From contig NC_049981.1 of assembly GCF_000003815.2 (NCBI RefSeq), positions 16,041,646 through 16,105,645 on the forward strand: 64,000 bases of DNA, read 5' to 3'. The position numbers and the translations under genes are program-made. Numbering within the stretch: position 1 is the first letter of the stretch; the number at the start of each line of letters is the position of its first letter. Positions 13,005 through 23,617 of this stretch are shown in pieces. The stretch is from Branchiostoma floridae. Lineage: Eukaryota > Chordata > Leptocardii > Amphioxiformes > Branchiostomatidae. A model generated the notes under the pieces. It was given only the letters and a program-made list of their open reading frames with translations, had not been told where the DNA came from and did not search any database.

Positions 13005-13521
13005 GGGACACCTTACTCCGAACTAGGGAGAATTTTTCTTTACACACTTTATGTTTCCGTCAACTTTGTGGATAGCTGCTGTAAAGATAATCAGCTGTAA
13101 GATCAGAAAGTGGAATTTTGACGTGTTTTTGTGGAAAATATATGATTTTACTGAGCTGTTACATATATTACTTCGAATAATAGGCCCCTTTTTAATAGTG
13201 GTTTCCTCCACATATGGTTGTTCACTTTGGCGCTTTTGTGAACTTCTGTGCCAACTACGTGTCTTAGAAATTGTCTATCACGTACCTTGTCAAAGGTGCC
13301 GTCAAAGACGTTCTGAATATAGAAAATTTAGAAGGGGAAAACATCTCTACTCTAGATTATTGAGCGTTATCATTGAACAAGGTGCGTTATTGTGTAACAA
13401 GTGGTCGACCTAGGGCATCGGTTTTAGGCAAATTGCAGCAAAATATCGGTACACGTTTGTTTGTGTTTTGTTTCTATGTACATGCACATGTACATGCCAC
13501 AGAAAAGTTATTCCCACCTAG
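13005..13521. other. CARNMT1 upstream region
   Basis: This lies directly upstream of the CARNMT1 start and should contain its promoter and 5' untranslated region. A 120-codon plus-strand frame at 13051-13413 has no recognisable domain and no supporting splice structure, so I do not call it a gene. Confidence 0.4.
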
Positions 13522-13539
13522 GCACCCCCGTTAAACTCC

Positions 13540-13657
13540 AGCTCCGGCCCGCACGGTCCAGCTCTTGCCCGCACGGTCCAGCTCCGGCCCGCACGGTCCA
13601 GCTCCGGCCCGCACGGTCCAGCTCCGGCCCGCACGGTCCAGCTCCGGCCCGCACGCT
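13540..13657 (+). repeat. 20-bp tandem repeat in left inverted arm
   Basis: About six copies of gctccggcccgcacggtcca, nearly perfect; one copy has cttgcc in place of ccggcc. In frame it would read a Gly/Pro/Ala-rich repeat, but this is an artefact of the minisatellite. Confidence 0.9.
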
Positions 13658-15169
13658 CCCTTTTTCACTAAAAAATTGGCCAAAAAAGTTTAAAAGTTGC
13701 CCGTTTTAAGAAAATTTCGGAACGACATGCAAAACTTTTTAGCGTATTCGTTGGCAAACATGTTCGCCCATCCTCTGACCGAATATGACGGCCCAAGACC
13801 CGCTGGTTTTTCAGATTACCCCATACCTCCCGTCGCGATACCATAAGTCAGGCGCGCCTAGGCGTAGAACGCCATGGCCAATGGAAGTTTACGCTTTACG
13901 CACAGAAGGAACGCACGATCTTTAATGAATACAGATAACATGGATAACATGACTGTCCATTTTCACAACTTCAAACGGTGGTCCATGGCCCGCTTCCTCT
14001 TGCGACACCCATCATGTCCTTGACTGACTTCTATATGGCTAAAAATGCCTATGATAGAGACTACTTACCAAGGAGCTTAAAATTTTTTAAGCTCCTTGCT
14101 TATACATGGTTAACAAATTGCCCATGATAGAGACTATTTACTTGAATGTGGTTAACAAAATGCCCATGCTAACAACAATACATAACTATCAGGATGATGC
14201 ATATCCCCTCATATCTATAGATGCTTACAAATTAACATGTCTGATATCCATGTATACTATGGAAACAGTTGTTGTACTTTTATGGTGAGCACAAGAGCAA
14301 CAAATGAGATGTATTGGTCATGCCCAAAAGTGTATCCTGAAGAAAGTTGTGTAACAGAAGGTTTTTAGTTTTGGTTATGCCAATTGCTGTTTAACAGATT
14401 GTTGTTAAACATATTGAAATAATATGGGACTAGATAAAATGCTTGTCATGTAATCAAGCCTATCATGTATATACAGCTTAACCTGAACATAACAGAAAAT
14501 GAATGAAAGTGTTAGCAGGGACAAAATCATGTACATGTATTTTCGATGTACATTGCTACTGCAGTTGTAAACAAAATCATTAACGTTTGGACATTTTGAC
14601 AGAACATGATATGTTACAATGGTTCAAATAGAAAAATTACAGGAAAACAGCATGTAATTTTACAGAATAGAGAGGGTGACTAATATTACTCAGAATGCAT
14701 TGAAAAGGAAGTGAGGTGATCAACGTCTTGTTTTCAAATGTCTTCTGTACTGATGCTGGTCTTTGTATCCACCCCCTCCCCCACCCCACATTCCACATGG
14801 CACAGTCGTATGTGTGGATATGAACCGGGTCTTTTACCACCGTTTGAAGTTATGAAAATGGACAGTCATGTTATCCATATGTTATCTGTATTTATTCAAG
14901 ATCGTGCGTTCCTTCTGTGCGTAAAGCGTAAACTTTCATTGGCCATGGCGTTCAACGCCTACTCGCGCCTGACTTATGGTATCGCGACGGGAGGTATGGG
15001 GTAATCTGAAAAACCAGCGGGTCTTGGGCCGTCATATTCGGTCAGAGGATGGGCGAACATGTTAGCCAACGAATGCGCTAAAAAGTTTTGCATGTCGTTC
15101 CGAAATTTTCTTAAAACGGGCAACTTCTAAACTTTTTTGGCCAATTTTTTAGTGAAAAAGGGAGCGTGC

Positions 15170-15305
15170 GGGCCGGAGCTGGACCGTGCGGGCCGGAGCT
15201 GGGACGTGTGGGCCGGAGCTGGACCGTGCGGGCCGGAGCTGGAATCAGTGCGGGCCGGAGCTGGACCGTGCGGGCAAGAGCTGGACCGTGCGTGCCGGAG
15301 CTGGA
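15170..15305 (-). repeat. Same 20-bp tandem repeat in right inverted arm
   Basis: Copies of ggccggagctggaccgtgcg run here as the inverse of the left-arm array, with more variants (one unit with ggacgtgtgg, one with a short insertion ending tcagtgcg). Both arms carrying the array shows that it is part of the element and was not acquired once. Confidence 0.9.
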
Positions 15306-15348
15306 GTTTAACGGGGGTGCTAGGGAGGCTATGATAATCAAACATTTA

Positions 15349-16019
15349 GACCCCGTTCACACTCAAAAAAATGAAGCGGCTTCAACGTCGAAGCCGCTTG
15401 ATCCGGATCGTTTTCTTGAGTGTGAACGCTCCAAGCGGCTTGGATTTTCACCGATCCGGCTCGTTTGCAATCCATCCCTGGGAGGTAGTTTGAGACACTT
15501 GTGAACAAGCCGCTTGGCTGAAATCGCGAGTGTGAACGCAACGCGGGATAGATTCTATGCAAATTTGCCCCCTGTTGGAGGTTATATATCCAGGTATCGG
15601 GAGCAGGAACACACGCCACACTGACAGGTTTGCTCACGTTACTGATTTTTGTGCCCAATGATAATGTCTGGAAAGAAAAAAAATCGCTGTAGGGTCAAGG
15701 CAAGTGGAATGGGAAGCAAACAAAGCTTTTTTTATCACACGAAGAGAGAGGAAACACAGCAAGCTAAAAAAAAATCACAAAAAACAAGCATATCTTTGAA
15801 CAGCTTTCTCTCTGGATCATGATATAAGACTATTAAGAGTGGGTTTGAGAAAACCTACAAACAATGTTGTAAAAAAGTACCTGAATTCCAGGTATGGAAT
15901 TGTGTGCGATTAATCGGATTGTCTGAAATGAGTGTGAACGTAATTTTTTTGAAGCGGCTTAACCGTTGAAGCGGCTTCGACGTTGAAGCCGCTTCATTTT
16001 TTTGAGTGTGAACGGGGTC
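15349..16019. mobile_element. 671-bp element with TTA target duplication (Harbinger-like)
   Basis: The inverted ends start GACCCCGTTCACACTCAAAA and continue into nested gaagcggcttcaacgtcgaa-type motifs at both ends. TTA flanks both sides (15346-15348 and 16020-16022). A 3-bp TTA/TAA duplication with inverted ends of this kind is typical of PIF/Harbinger-type non-autonomous elements. The interior encodes no recognisable transposase. Confidence 0.8.
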
Positions 16020-16022
16020 TTA

Positions 16023-18053
16023 ATGCTGATTTATAGTAGATTGATATTCCATTTCAATCCCTGGTAATGGCATCCGGTAAGGCTTAGGTCACATTTCCAA
16101 ACCGGGGTCCGGCCGGGATGTTTTAAGAAACAAAAAATTAAAATGTATACCTAGAAATATACAAATATCAGCCTAACTTACAACTAGCTGTTTCAACTTT
16201 TAAAAAGTCCTCAAATAAACTTGTCCAATTTCGTTAAATACTTTCTCCAGTGGCACGCGCCAAAGGTGACACGTAACGCAAGGTTACCAGTTTACGGTCG
16301 ATTTGTTAACAACGAAGTTTTACGGAAAACGCGCTATCAGAAGTTAAAATCTCTCCTTTTGGAGGATATCTTTGCACATGCCATCTTATTTTGTCACCCT
16401 ATAGATCAATTGATACAATATAGCAGCCTCGCAGCCACACTACGGGTTCCAATTGGTTAAGTTGGACATTCTGGTTGGAGCTGGGGACGTAAAATGGGGT
16501 CCCGTGTTCGCGGTGGTGCCTCAAGCACAATACAACAGCCTCATTACTCAGATGGGCACCTGCTCTCCACACTACAAGCTGAATTAAAAGGTAAAAGTAT
16601 TTATTTTTGTCATCTATTATTTACTGTGCGCGCAAATTGCACTGACAATAGCACCCGCTGGTACGTACATACAAGTAGTGAGTCATTTGATAGTTATTCG
16701 GACAATACTGTCACATACATACCTGACAGGTTATTGGCTGGGAAATTTGCAAAATGTATTATATATGGGAATTTGGGCGTATTTGTTTCAACACGGGATG
16801 TATCATAGTTTTCCGTTACCCGTTGCAGAAACAGGACATCTCCGTCTCGCCCCTCGATCGGCATTTCCTGCTGTTTGTGGTAGGTACTCGGACATGTTTG
16901 TTTTTAGGTTTCTTCAACTTTTATCCGTAGGTTTCCGTGCACTACAAATACTTATAAGTATATCGCTCAACAGCGTTATAACCGTGCATGACATATGGCA
17001 ACTTCTATGGCAGTGACGAAGCATGATGCTTTCGTTGCTTAGGTACTAGTGCAATGTGTATAGTAAGACCAAGCACTCCGGATCACCCGTACTTTTCTTA
17101 ATAAGTGTGTTGTGCTCTTTACCCTGGATGGTTTGCCCCAACACAAATAAGGGGTGTTATCCAGTACAAGAACAAGAACGTTTAGAGGTTCTATGCCATC
17201 AGCTACCTGGCCTCGAGCTTCATACAACATTGGGTCGTCCAATGTTATTTTGGTTGTATGGTTCAAAAACACGGAAAAATCGCAAATGAATGTTATGATC
17301 GAAATGTTCTTCGTGTACTTGTCCGAAATACTTATCCGAAGTAGCATTTCATTTGGCCAAAATTAAAAAGAATATATATTTTTCTTTGTATTTTCATTTC
17401 CAGTGATGAGATTCTTTTACTATTGTCTCTATTTGTCTGTGTTGAACAATGCTTGATGCCAAGATTGTAGAAAGTAACAAGTACATATATATCAAAATCT
17501 CCCTCATCGAAAAATCTTACTTGCCACTTACTTAAGTGGGGTAGGACATAAATTTGCCCAATTAGCACTTTCGTTTGCCCGGGACAATCGGTCTAGTGAA
17601 GTTGTCCTGGACGATGCAGACAAAAAGACAATTCTGTAGCAGATATAAACCGTTCGATCCTATAAGTACACTTAGCATGCGTAGAATGATGGTTCAATCA
17701 TTGACCCTGCCTCTCGACTAAGAGGGCTTATGTTTGAATCCCTGCAGTTGTCGCTCATCCTGCAATGGGTGGGCCACAGTCCATTGTGCATTGTTCATTG
17801 TGATTGTGAGAAATAGTAAGGGGGAATTTCACCGGTACTATGAACATAGCACCTTTCATCTGTGTCACGAACAATGAGGGAAGGCTCGCCCAATTGATTA
17901 GTAGTTTGAACTAGTTTAAGATCACTGTCACTTTTATTTTAAGGAATTGGTCCTAAGCATTTTGATATGACTTAAATTTTACATAAGAAATTACAGTATC
18001 ACAGTCTGTTAGATTTTTACAATCTTTAATGCAGCAAAACGGTGACAACCGCG
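16023..18053. other. Intergenic stretch, nothing firmly recognised
   Basis: Several short frames (16221-16460, 16494-16808, 17039-17347) show no family resemblance. Near 17690-17750 the sequence gtttgaatccctgc resembles a pol III B box and could mark a decayed SINE, but no clear A box or tail was found. The 3' part should hold the promoter of the mucin gene. Confidence 0.4.
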
Positions 18054-21000
18054 ATGTTGATATCAAGCAAACAATGGCTTTCGTTTGCCTTGTTTGGTAT
18101 TCTGTGGATTCAAGGCATGTCTCAAACAAGCACTGAACCGACCATAACGACCAAACCTACCGAAAACCAAGAGGCAACCCAACCAATCACAAAACCGAAG
18201 ACAACCCAACCTAGCACAGAGCAAAGCACAACCAAACCTACCACAGCGCTAGGGACGATCCAACCTACCACAAAACAATTGACATCCATGACCAAACCTA
18301 CCACAAAACCAGGGTCAACCCAACCAACCACAAAACCAGAAACAACCCAACCAACCATAAAACCAGAAACAACCCAACCAACCACAAAACCAGAAACAAC
18401 CCAACCAACCACAANNNNNNNNNNNNNNNNNNNNNNNNNNNNNNNNNNNNNNNNNNNNNNNNNNNNNNNNNNNNNNNNNNNNNNNNNNNNNNNNNNNNNN
18501 NNNNNNNNNNNNNNCGAAACCAATATTCAAACAAAGGTAAAAACTAAGTTGTCCCCTTTCTCAGGACCCATATACCCTGAACTGATAGAGCTAGCTGAGC
18601 GACCTTACAACAACGTAGTTTGAATATGGTGCAAGATGAAAAATGATGATTTAAAGACAAAGAAACACACAGAACCTGCCTTTACTATGCAGTTCGTTAA
18701 TCGATCATTGGTCGCTGAGCAGTCGAAGCCTCTAATGGGTAGTGCGTGTTAGAATTTCTTTACGTGCTGTATACACGATGCTGTGTCCAGTTGATGACTG
18801 GTGTCGAAATCTGTCCAGGTCTTGGCTAAAAAGTCTATGTAATTCTGAGTCAGTACAGACTGAAGTATATATCACGAAACCTTTCTGCTTCATGACCAGT
18901 TTTTCTTCTCTTTGCGTTCCCAATGTGTAGCTTGAGTCCGTTTTCCGAGAGGAGTTCGGCGCTCTGTTGCTGGAAGTGCGGATAACTGGCTTTAGGTACG
19001 TTTCAATGTTAGGTTGCATGACGTTCTGACACATTCCAATTTCGAGGCGTCGATTGGCCGAAAGACGGGGTCAGCGCACATGAGCTAAAGAGTTCATGGC
19101 TCTGTTTTCTGGTGTTCTTGGCTAGACGTTTATTTTCTTTCGACGATGTACCTTACATGATTTCTCTTTACTGCGCAATGGGCTCCACCTTCCGATAACT
19201 TGTCCTAGACACCGTGGAGAACCCACTGCCCTGCGCGCATGCGGCCTCCGAAAGGCTTTGGGACCAGCTTGTACTTTTACCTTTACTTTCCTACCTTCCT
19301 ACAGGTTTCGACTTTGTCATTGAAGTTAATTAAGATAAATAAAACATTGTCTTTAATAATGGTGAACAATCAACTAAGTAAGCCGAGGCATAACAAAAGG
19401 CTCTTAATTTTTCACGGTCTAAAATTTCTTTGACTTCATTTTTTTCAAAACCTCACATATGACAGCGAATTGTCATTAACAATTAAACAATACAATGGTG
19501 GTGAAATGCACAGTTAACGTCACTTTACGATTTCTATTAAATGTAATCTGCAACAGAACACCACACATCACGTCTTCTCCTTTGCATAGATGTCATCCAA
19601 GGACCGGTATCATTAAAACATTGCTTTTACGTTCTATCAAGTGACCGTTCGTATTTCTTAACCACACAGAAAGGGGAGTGTTGTGGTCGACTACGAGGTC
19701 TTGCTGGCGGACACGGCAACCGAAGTGACCTCAGAGGAGGTCCGAGAAACCTTCCTTGTGGCACTCAATGAGACGAGTGGCGAATTCCTCCCAGGCCTTG
19801 TGGTGGACCAGGAATCCGTGCAGGTTACTGGTAAAACACATAACTCAGGCCACTTTTTGTCCTCGTAGTGTATATGTATAATATGTGTTATTGTGTATAG
19901 GCACCATTGTTAAGCATGTCGAAATCCCATTAGCCTCTATGACCACTACCCTGACATTAGTTTTAGAACTGTAAGATCAGGTATGTTCTCGTGAGACATT
20001 GTCCTCGCAGGAGCACTTTTCAAAATAGCCGCAAAATATGCAAACATTATTATCATTTTTCGGACAAACCGTTTTATTCATGAACCATCATCTTCATCTC
20101 GGAATGTTTGCTCAAACTTCTCAGTGTGTCTTTGTTTTCCATGAAAAAAGTGCTGGACCTGCACTTCGCCATCCCATCCAAGTCTGTTTATTTTTTTGGG
20201 GACTGTTCTCCAAAAAGGGGAGGGGGTCATGACACCCCAATGTGCAGAACACCTCAAGTCCTAACACTTCAACACCCTAAGCCAACATCACTGTCTTGAT
20301 TATCTCAAGCCCCCCTAAGACCTGCAGTCGCACCCCAGGAAGTTTCTTTTCTTGGTTGGGGGAGGGGGGAAGACCCATATATTTGTCGTTATACGACACT
20401 TACATCTTCTTTTATAATCTATGCTTGATGCTGTGTTTATGTAGAGTACCAGGCGGGCGTGCCACCGGGTGACACATTCCCAGAGTGGGGGATCGCTCTC
20501 ATCTGTATCGGCGTCATCCTCACCATAGGGACTGCGGGCGCTGTCTTTTTGGTGAGACAAAGACATAATAGTACAACGACATCACACATACTCTAATACA
20601 ACATACACACATGCACCCCCACACACAAACACACCCACACGCACACGCACGCACACACACGTAAAGACGTACTGACTTTCATAACTTTATAGGAATGAGT
20701 TCATCACTTAAGTACTGTAAATGCATTTCAAGTTCGCGGGGATTTAATTTTGCGGTATCGGGAAAAGGACTGTTCGTGGGGGTAAATTGACAACGCGAAA
20801 ACCGGGAACATAAAACCACCGCGAACATTTCTGTATTTACAGTACCATTTTGGTCTCTGGTTACGCTTTGAAAAGACTAAGCTACATGTAAAGTTTTATT
20901 ATACAAGAACGTTTCAACTCAAAATCGCAAGAACTTGTTGAAATAACCCAATTTGGCTTTTAACAAAAGATACGGAGGTGGAGGCACAATCATGGCAAAC

Positions 21001-21643
21001 TAGACATCAGCAAGTATCGAGCACGGAGTGCCAAATATCACATCCCGCGAGCTAAAGTCGTGTTACCGATGGCTTACAACGACGTGTCCATCGAGATGGA
21101 GACAGTAGGGAAATCCCCGGACGAGAATGTTATCACGAATGAGATGCCCTCTTTGGTAAGTGCACACGGTTCATTTTGTAATGACACAATCAGTTGCAAG
21201 TCGTTTCTCGGGAACTCAATTTCGCTTTGTGGCGTTTAACGTTCGCGGTTGAAAAAAGTATAGTAGCACTGATACAAGTGAATAGTATATTAATACAAGG
21301 GAATAGTATATTCGCGGTGGAAATGACACAAAAATAAAACCAACGCGAACAAATTTTACAGCATTGAATACTTGTAGGTATGAATATATCAATGTCAACG
21401 GATACTACTGTGCAATCGGCTCTGTCCCTGAGTCCTCGCCAAAATGCGAGTTCACCAATGACTATGCAACTCTGCTGAAAATAGAGGTATTGACTGACAT
21501 ATGTGATACTTTGATTATATATACATCCAAGTCTTTGTCTGAATCTATTTTTTCTTTTTCCTCGCCAGGATGAACTCGACAAAGATAAAAGCCAAGTCGA
21601 TAGCCACAGTGTCAAGGATACCAGCATTACCATCGAGGAGTAA
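18054..21643 (+). CDS. MUC1-like transmembrane mucin with SEA cleavage site
   Basis: This is a predicted single-pass cell-surface mucin. Exons supported by splice sites are 18054-18536, 19674-19830, 20445-20551, 20970-21155 and 21569-21643 (TAA). Exon 1 has a signal peptide (core LSFALFGILWIQG) and a Thr/Pro-rich region with 9-residue repeats like KPETTQPTT, which runs into an assembly gap. Exon 2 holds the SEA autoproteolysis motif GSVVVDYEVLL and a C-terminal SEA half. Exon 3 gives a juxtamembrane AGVPPGDTFPEWGIALICIG and a membrane span. Exon 4 gives a basic stop-transfer IRRWRHNHGKLDIS, compared with the RRKNYGQLDI type of MUC1. The start ATG at 18054 is preferred over an in-frame GTG at 18042. 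The first half of the SEA domain (~60 residues) was not found, so at least one exon is missing from this model or lies in the gap. An alternative first-exon end after 18612 is possible. Confidence 0.75.
18292..18414 (+). repeat. 27-bp coding minisatellite of the mucin domain
   Basis: The tandem 27-bp unit encodes T-K-P-E-T-T-Q-P-T with small changes (GST, TIK). It runs into the 100-N gap, which was probably caused by this repeat. The true length of the array, and therefore of the mucin domain, cannot be read here. Confidence 0.9.
18415..18514. other. Assembly gap (100 N)
   Basis: Exactly 100 undetermined bases within the mucin repeat; the size is a placeholder. Reading frame across the gap is therefore not proven. 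Confidence 0.99.
19674..19830 (+). CDS. Mucin SEA exon
   Basis: It encodes GSVVVDYEVLLADTATEV and a following amphipathic segment ending DQESVQVT. G/SVVV is the self-cleavage motif of SEA domains. The frame is open to a GTAAAA donor in phase 1, and the next exon enters in phase 1. The acceptor could be cacacag (exon from 19670) or acagaaag (exon from 19674); the latter keeps phase with the phase-0 end of exon 1. Confidence 0.8.
20445..20551 (+). CDS. Mucin transmembrane exon
   Basis: It encodes EYQAGVPPGDTFPEWG followed by the hydrophobic IALICIGVILTIGTAGAVFL span. The borders are gtag/AG and TTG/gtgaga. The order of SEA end, then a GVP..WGIAL motif, then membrane span matches the MUC1 juxtamembrane layout. 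Confidence 0.85.
20713..20845. mobile_element. Short MITE in mucin intron
   Basis: The ends are GTACTGTAAATGCATTT on the left and GTATTTACAGTAC on the right, a terminal inverted repeat. The inside carries inverted TTCGCGGGGATTTAATTTTG-like and CCACCGCGAAC segments. A related, more decayed piece lies at about 21225-21362. Confidence 0.75.
20970..21155 (+). CDS. Mucin cytoplasmic exon
   Basis: It begins IRRWRHNHGKLDISKYRAR and continues through MAYNDVSIEMETVG to NEMPSL, with borders aaag/ATACGG and TTG/gtaagt, phase 0 on both sides. It contains the basic stop-transfer patch, several tyrosines and an acidic end. Direct splicing to 21569 keeps the frame. Confidence 0.8.
21378..21486 (+). CDS. 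Candidate mucin tail exon with YINV motif (phase unresolved)
   Basis: The open frame YEYINVNGYYCAIGS then VPESSPKCEFTNDYATLLKIE is flanked by ttgtag and GAG/gtattg. Its 3' end is in phase with the final exon. Its 5' end (one extra G) does not match the phase-0 end of the previous exon, so either another exon lies between, or this is not part of the main transcript. YINV fits the pYxN consensus for Grb2-type SH2 domains. Confidence 0.35.
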
Positions 21644-22306
21644 AACAAGGAAGAAGCACGTTCCTAAAAAGTGCTACTAAGAAACAATGGTGACTGGTTT
21701 ATTTCGAAATACAGATTGTCCCAGACAAACCAACCAACCGGCTGAATTACGACAGGACATTACAATCAGTTATCAATTACATATTCAATTAGGATTAATT
21801 AGATCTGAAGCACATTTACATGTAGAAGGAGGCACAGGTGACTAAAAACAAGTGATCTGTTTTATGACAATAGGTCATGAAGTATTGCGACAACAAGATG
21901 ATTAAAATGTCGATGCAGACAGACAGACAGACAGACAATTATACTCAAGCGTTTTGAGACCATACTTATACAAAAAATTTCATTATCATATTGTTTGTGG
22001 CATTGATATCATTTTGATATACTAAGTAATATACAACTTTTTTTATCAATAACATGCTATATTGAGCAATAGCCATTCAATGTTAGAGATGGGCAATGAC
22101 CAGATAATGAATCGCTCACAGATTTATCTTAGATGCCAAGTCTTAAGTTTCTTGCGACTTTTAGCTATAGTGTAAATAAAGTAGCTAAGGACGTGTGTCT
22201 TACAGGACTTGAGGCAGTAGTCACCGATAAATTGACCACCTTGTCCGGGAGAAAGCTCCAGGTGCTCCGTGAATTAATTTCACTGGGTTGGAACTCACTG
22301 GCTAAC
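21644..22306. other. Mucin 3' untranslated/intergenic stretch
   Basis: AATAAA at 22175-22180 is a possible poly(A) signal for the mucin gene. A short TG/CAGA microsatellite lies near 21917-21937. No other gene is supported. Confidence 0.4.
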
Positions 22307-22566
22307 AAGTTCTTTATTTTACAACCAGGATCATTGTACAATCATTAGCCGACGTCTCGGTGACTGTCTGTCACATTTCTCATGGCAATTCTGGCTGGTA
22401 CTATTCCACGCTGCAGCTAGGTGGCGCTGCGACCGTTTGAGACTGCACTGCTAGCAGCGACACCTAGATGCAGTGTGCAATAGAACCAGTCAGGGAGGTG
22501 ATAGAAAGTCACTGAGACGTCGGCTAATGATTGCACATAGATCCTGGTTGTAAATACAAAACCTTG
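22307..22566. mobile_element. Foldback (long inverted repeat) element
   Basis: The left arm reads aacaagttctttattttaca, then a tcattagccgacgtctcggtgac-like block and gcagctaggtggcgctgc. The right arm is its imperfect inverse: cagcgacacctagatgcagt, then gagacgtcggctaatgattg, ending aaccttgt. The whole forms an imperfect palindrome of ~260 bp. A relative lies at 29416-29693. Confidence 0.75.
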
Positions 22567-23617
22567 TCCAGTTATAGAGGCTGATCATGCCTGCCATGTC
22601 TATGAAGGTCCTTACAGATACGTCATACTTATCAACATATTTGTTCAAGCATCGTCTCAAAGGAAAATGTGTGACATTTGAGCTGCTTTATGAACTTGTT
22701 CAGTAACAGTGGGTAAGAAGCTAACACGTGGAACCACTGCTTTTAGATATTTGTTTATTTATCATTAGTCATTTTCCGCATGAACAATGAAGCCCCGAGA
22801 ATGATTTATTCTACATACATATATTTATGTATTTGTTTTAAGATAGCAAAAATTATGATTTAGACTGTAGACCATTGCATCACAGTGATAAACAAAGCTT
22901 TAAATCTTTTTGAGTTAGCATTGTCTGTTAATATCTTCATCAATAAAACCGAAGTTTTTCTGGCTTTGTGCATTTGTTTGTCAAAACGACTACTAGTAAC
23001 CTGCATCTGGAACAAGGCTGTTGCTAGAGCCGACCGACTCTCGGCTCCACGAAAAACATTTGCCCAACTTACTTGGCCTTAGCGCCCTGAGGACGACCTG
23101 TATTTATAGTTCTAGAGGAGGAGGGGAAACAGTAACGAGCTTTCCCTCAGACGATACGTGTAAACAAACGACATGTAACAAGTGCGGCTGTCATTCCACG
23201 CACGCGCGGTATGTGCATGAGTGTTCCGGGACAACACTCCCGCTCGTCTGTCACAATTTCTATTTGGATCAAATCATCGTAATGGCAGGGGGACAACTTA
23301 GTGAGGAAACTTTCAAACTAGGCTAACAATCTGTCGTAACCGTGAATATCCAAAGTAATCTATTTGAAAGGATATGTACAAAATAATAAATGTCTGTCAC
23401 AGAATAACTGCTTTCTGTTTTGAAGCACTAAAAACAAAACATGTACCCTATTCATTAAATGGACTCTGCTGTGCTGACGACCAGATTAAAAAACGCCCAG
23501 ACCAAGCCCCTAATTCAGAAAGCTTTGGAGATAACGCATTTATACCCCCGCTGCAGCCCTTTTAGTTTGTGTAGCCGCTTTATTTGTAATAACAAGAAGA
23601 ATAAGGAACGAAGTACA
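22567..23617. other. Upstream region of the P450-like gene
   Basis: No gene is recognised. The P450-like 5' untranslated region and promoter should lie here. I see no motif that I would assign with confidence. Confidence 0.4.

Larger units (their letters stand above)
13522..15320. mobile_element. 1.8 kb element with ~470-bp inverted ends carrying a minisatellite
   Basis: The outermost ends are GCACCCCCGTTAAACTCCAG and its reverse complement. The left arm 13522-13982 pairs with the right arm 14837-15320 over essentially its whole length (for example CCTCTGACCGAATATGACGG on the left, inverted on the right). Both arms contain a 20-bp tandem repeat near the tip. The flanking bases are TAG on both sides (13519-13521 and 15321-15323), consistent with a 3-bp target duplication. 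The central 13983-14836 has no gene that I recognise. It is a non-autonomous DNA transposon, class uncertain. Confidence 0.85.

Noticed and set aside
13461-13709. Pro/Ala/Gly-rich frame as a collagen- or mucin-like protein
   Set aside because: It is produced by the 20-bp minisatellite in the transposon arm; the inverse frames appear in the other arm.
17039-17366. Overlapping ~100-codon frames on both strands
   Set aside because: No domain, splice partners or codon pattern were found, and frames on both strands of AT-rich DNA are expected by chance.
18122-18534. Minus-strand hydrophobic repeat frames (VVGWVVSGF-like)
   Set aside because: They are the antisense of the mucin Thr/Pro repeat. 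The plus strand has the signal peptide and downstream exons.
18525-18612. Extension of mucin exon 1 to include PIYPELIELAERPYNN
   Set aside because: It is not excluded, but the GTAAAA donor at 18537 gives a simpler model and the extension does not resemble the missing half of a SEA domain.
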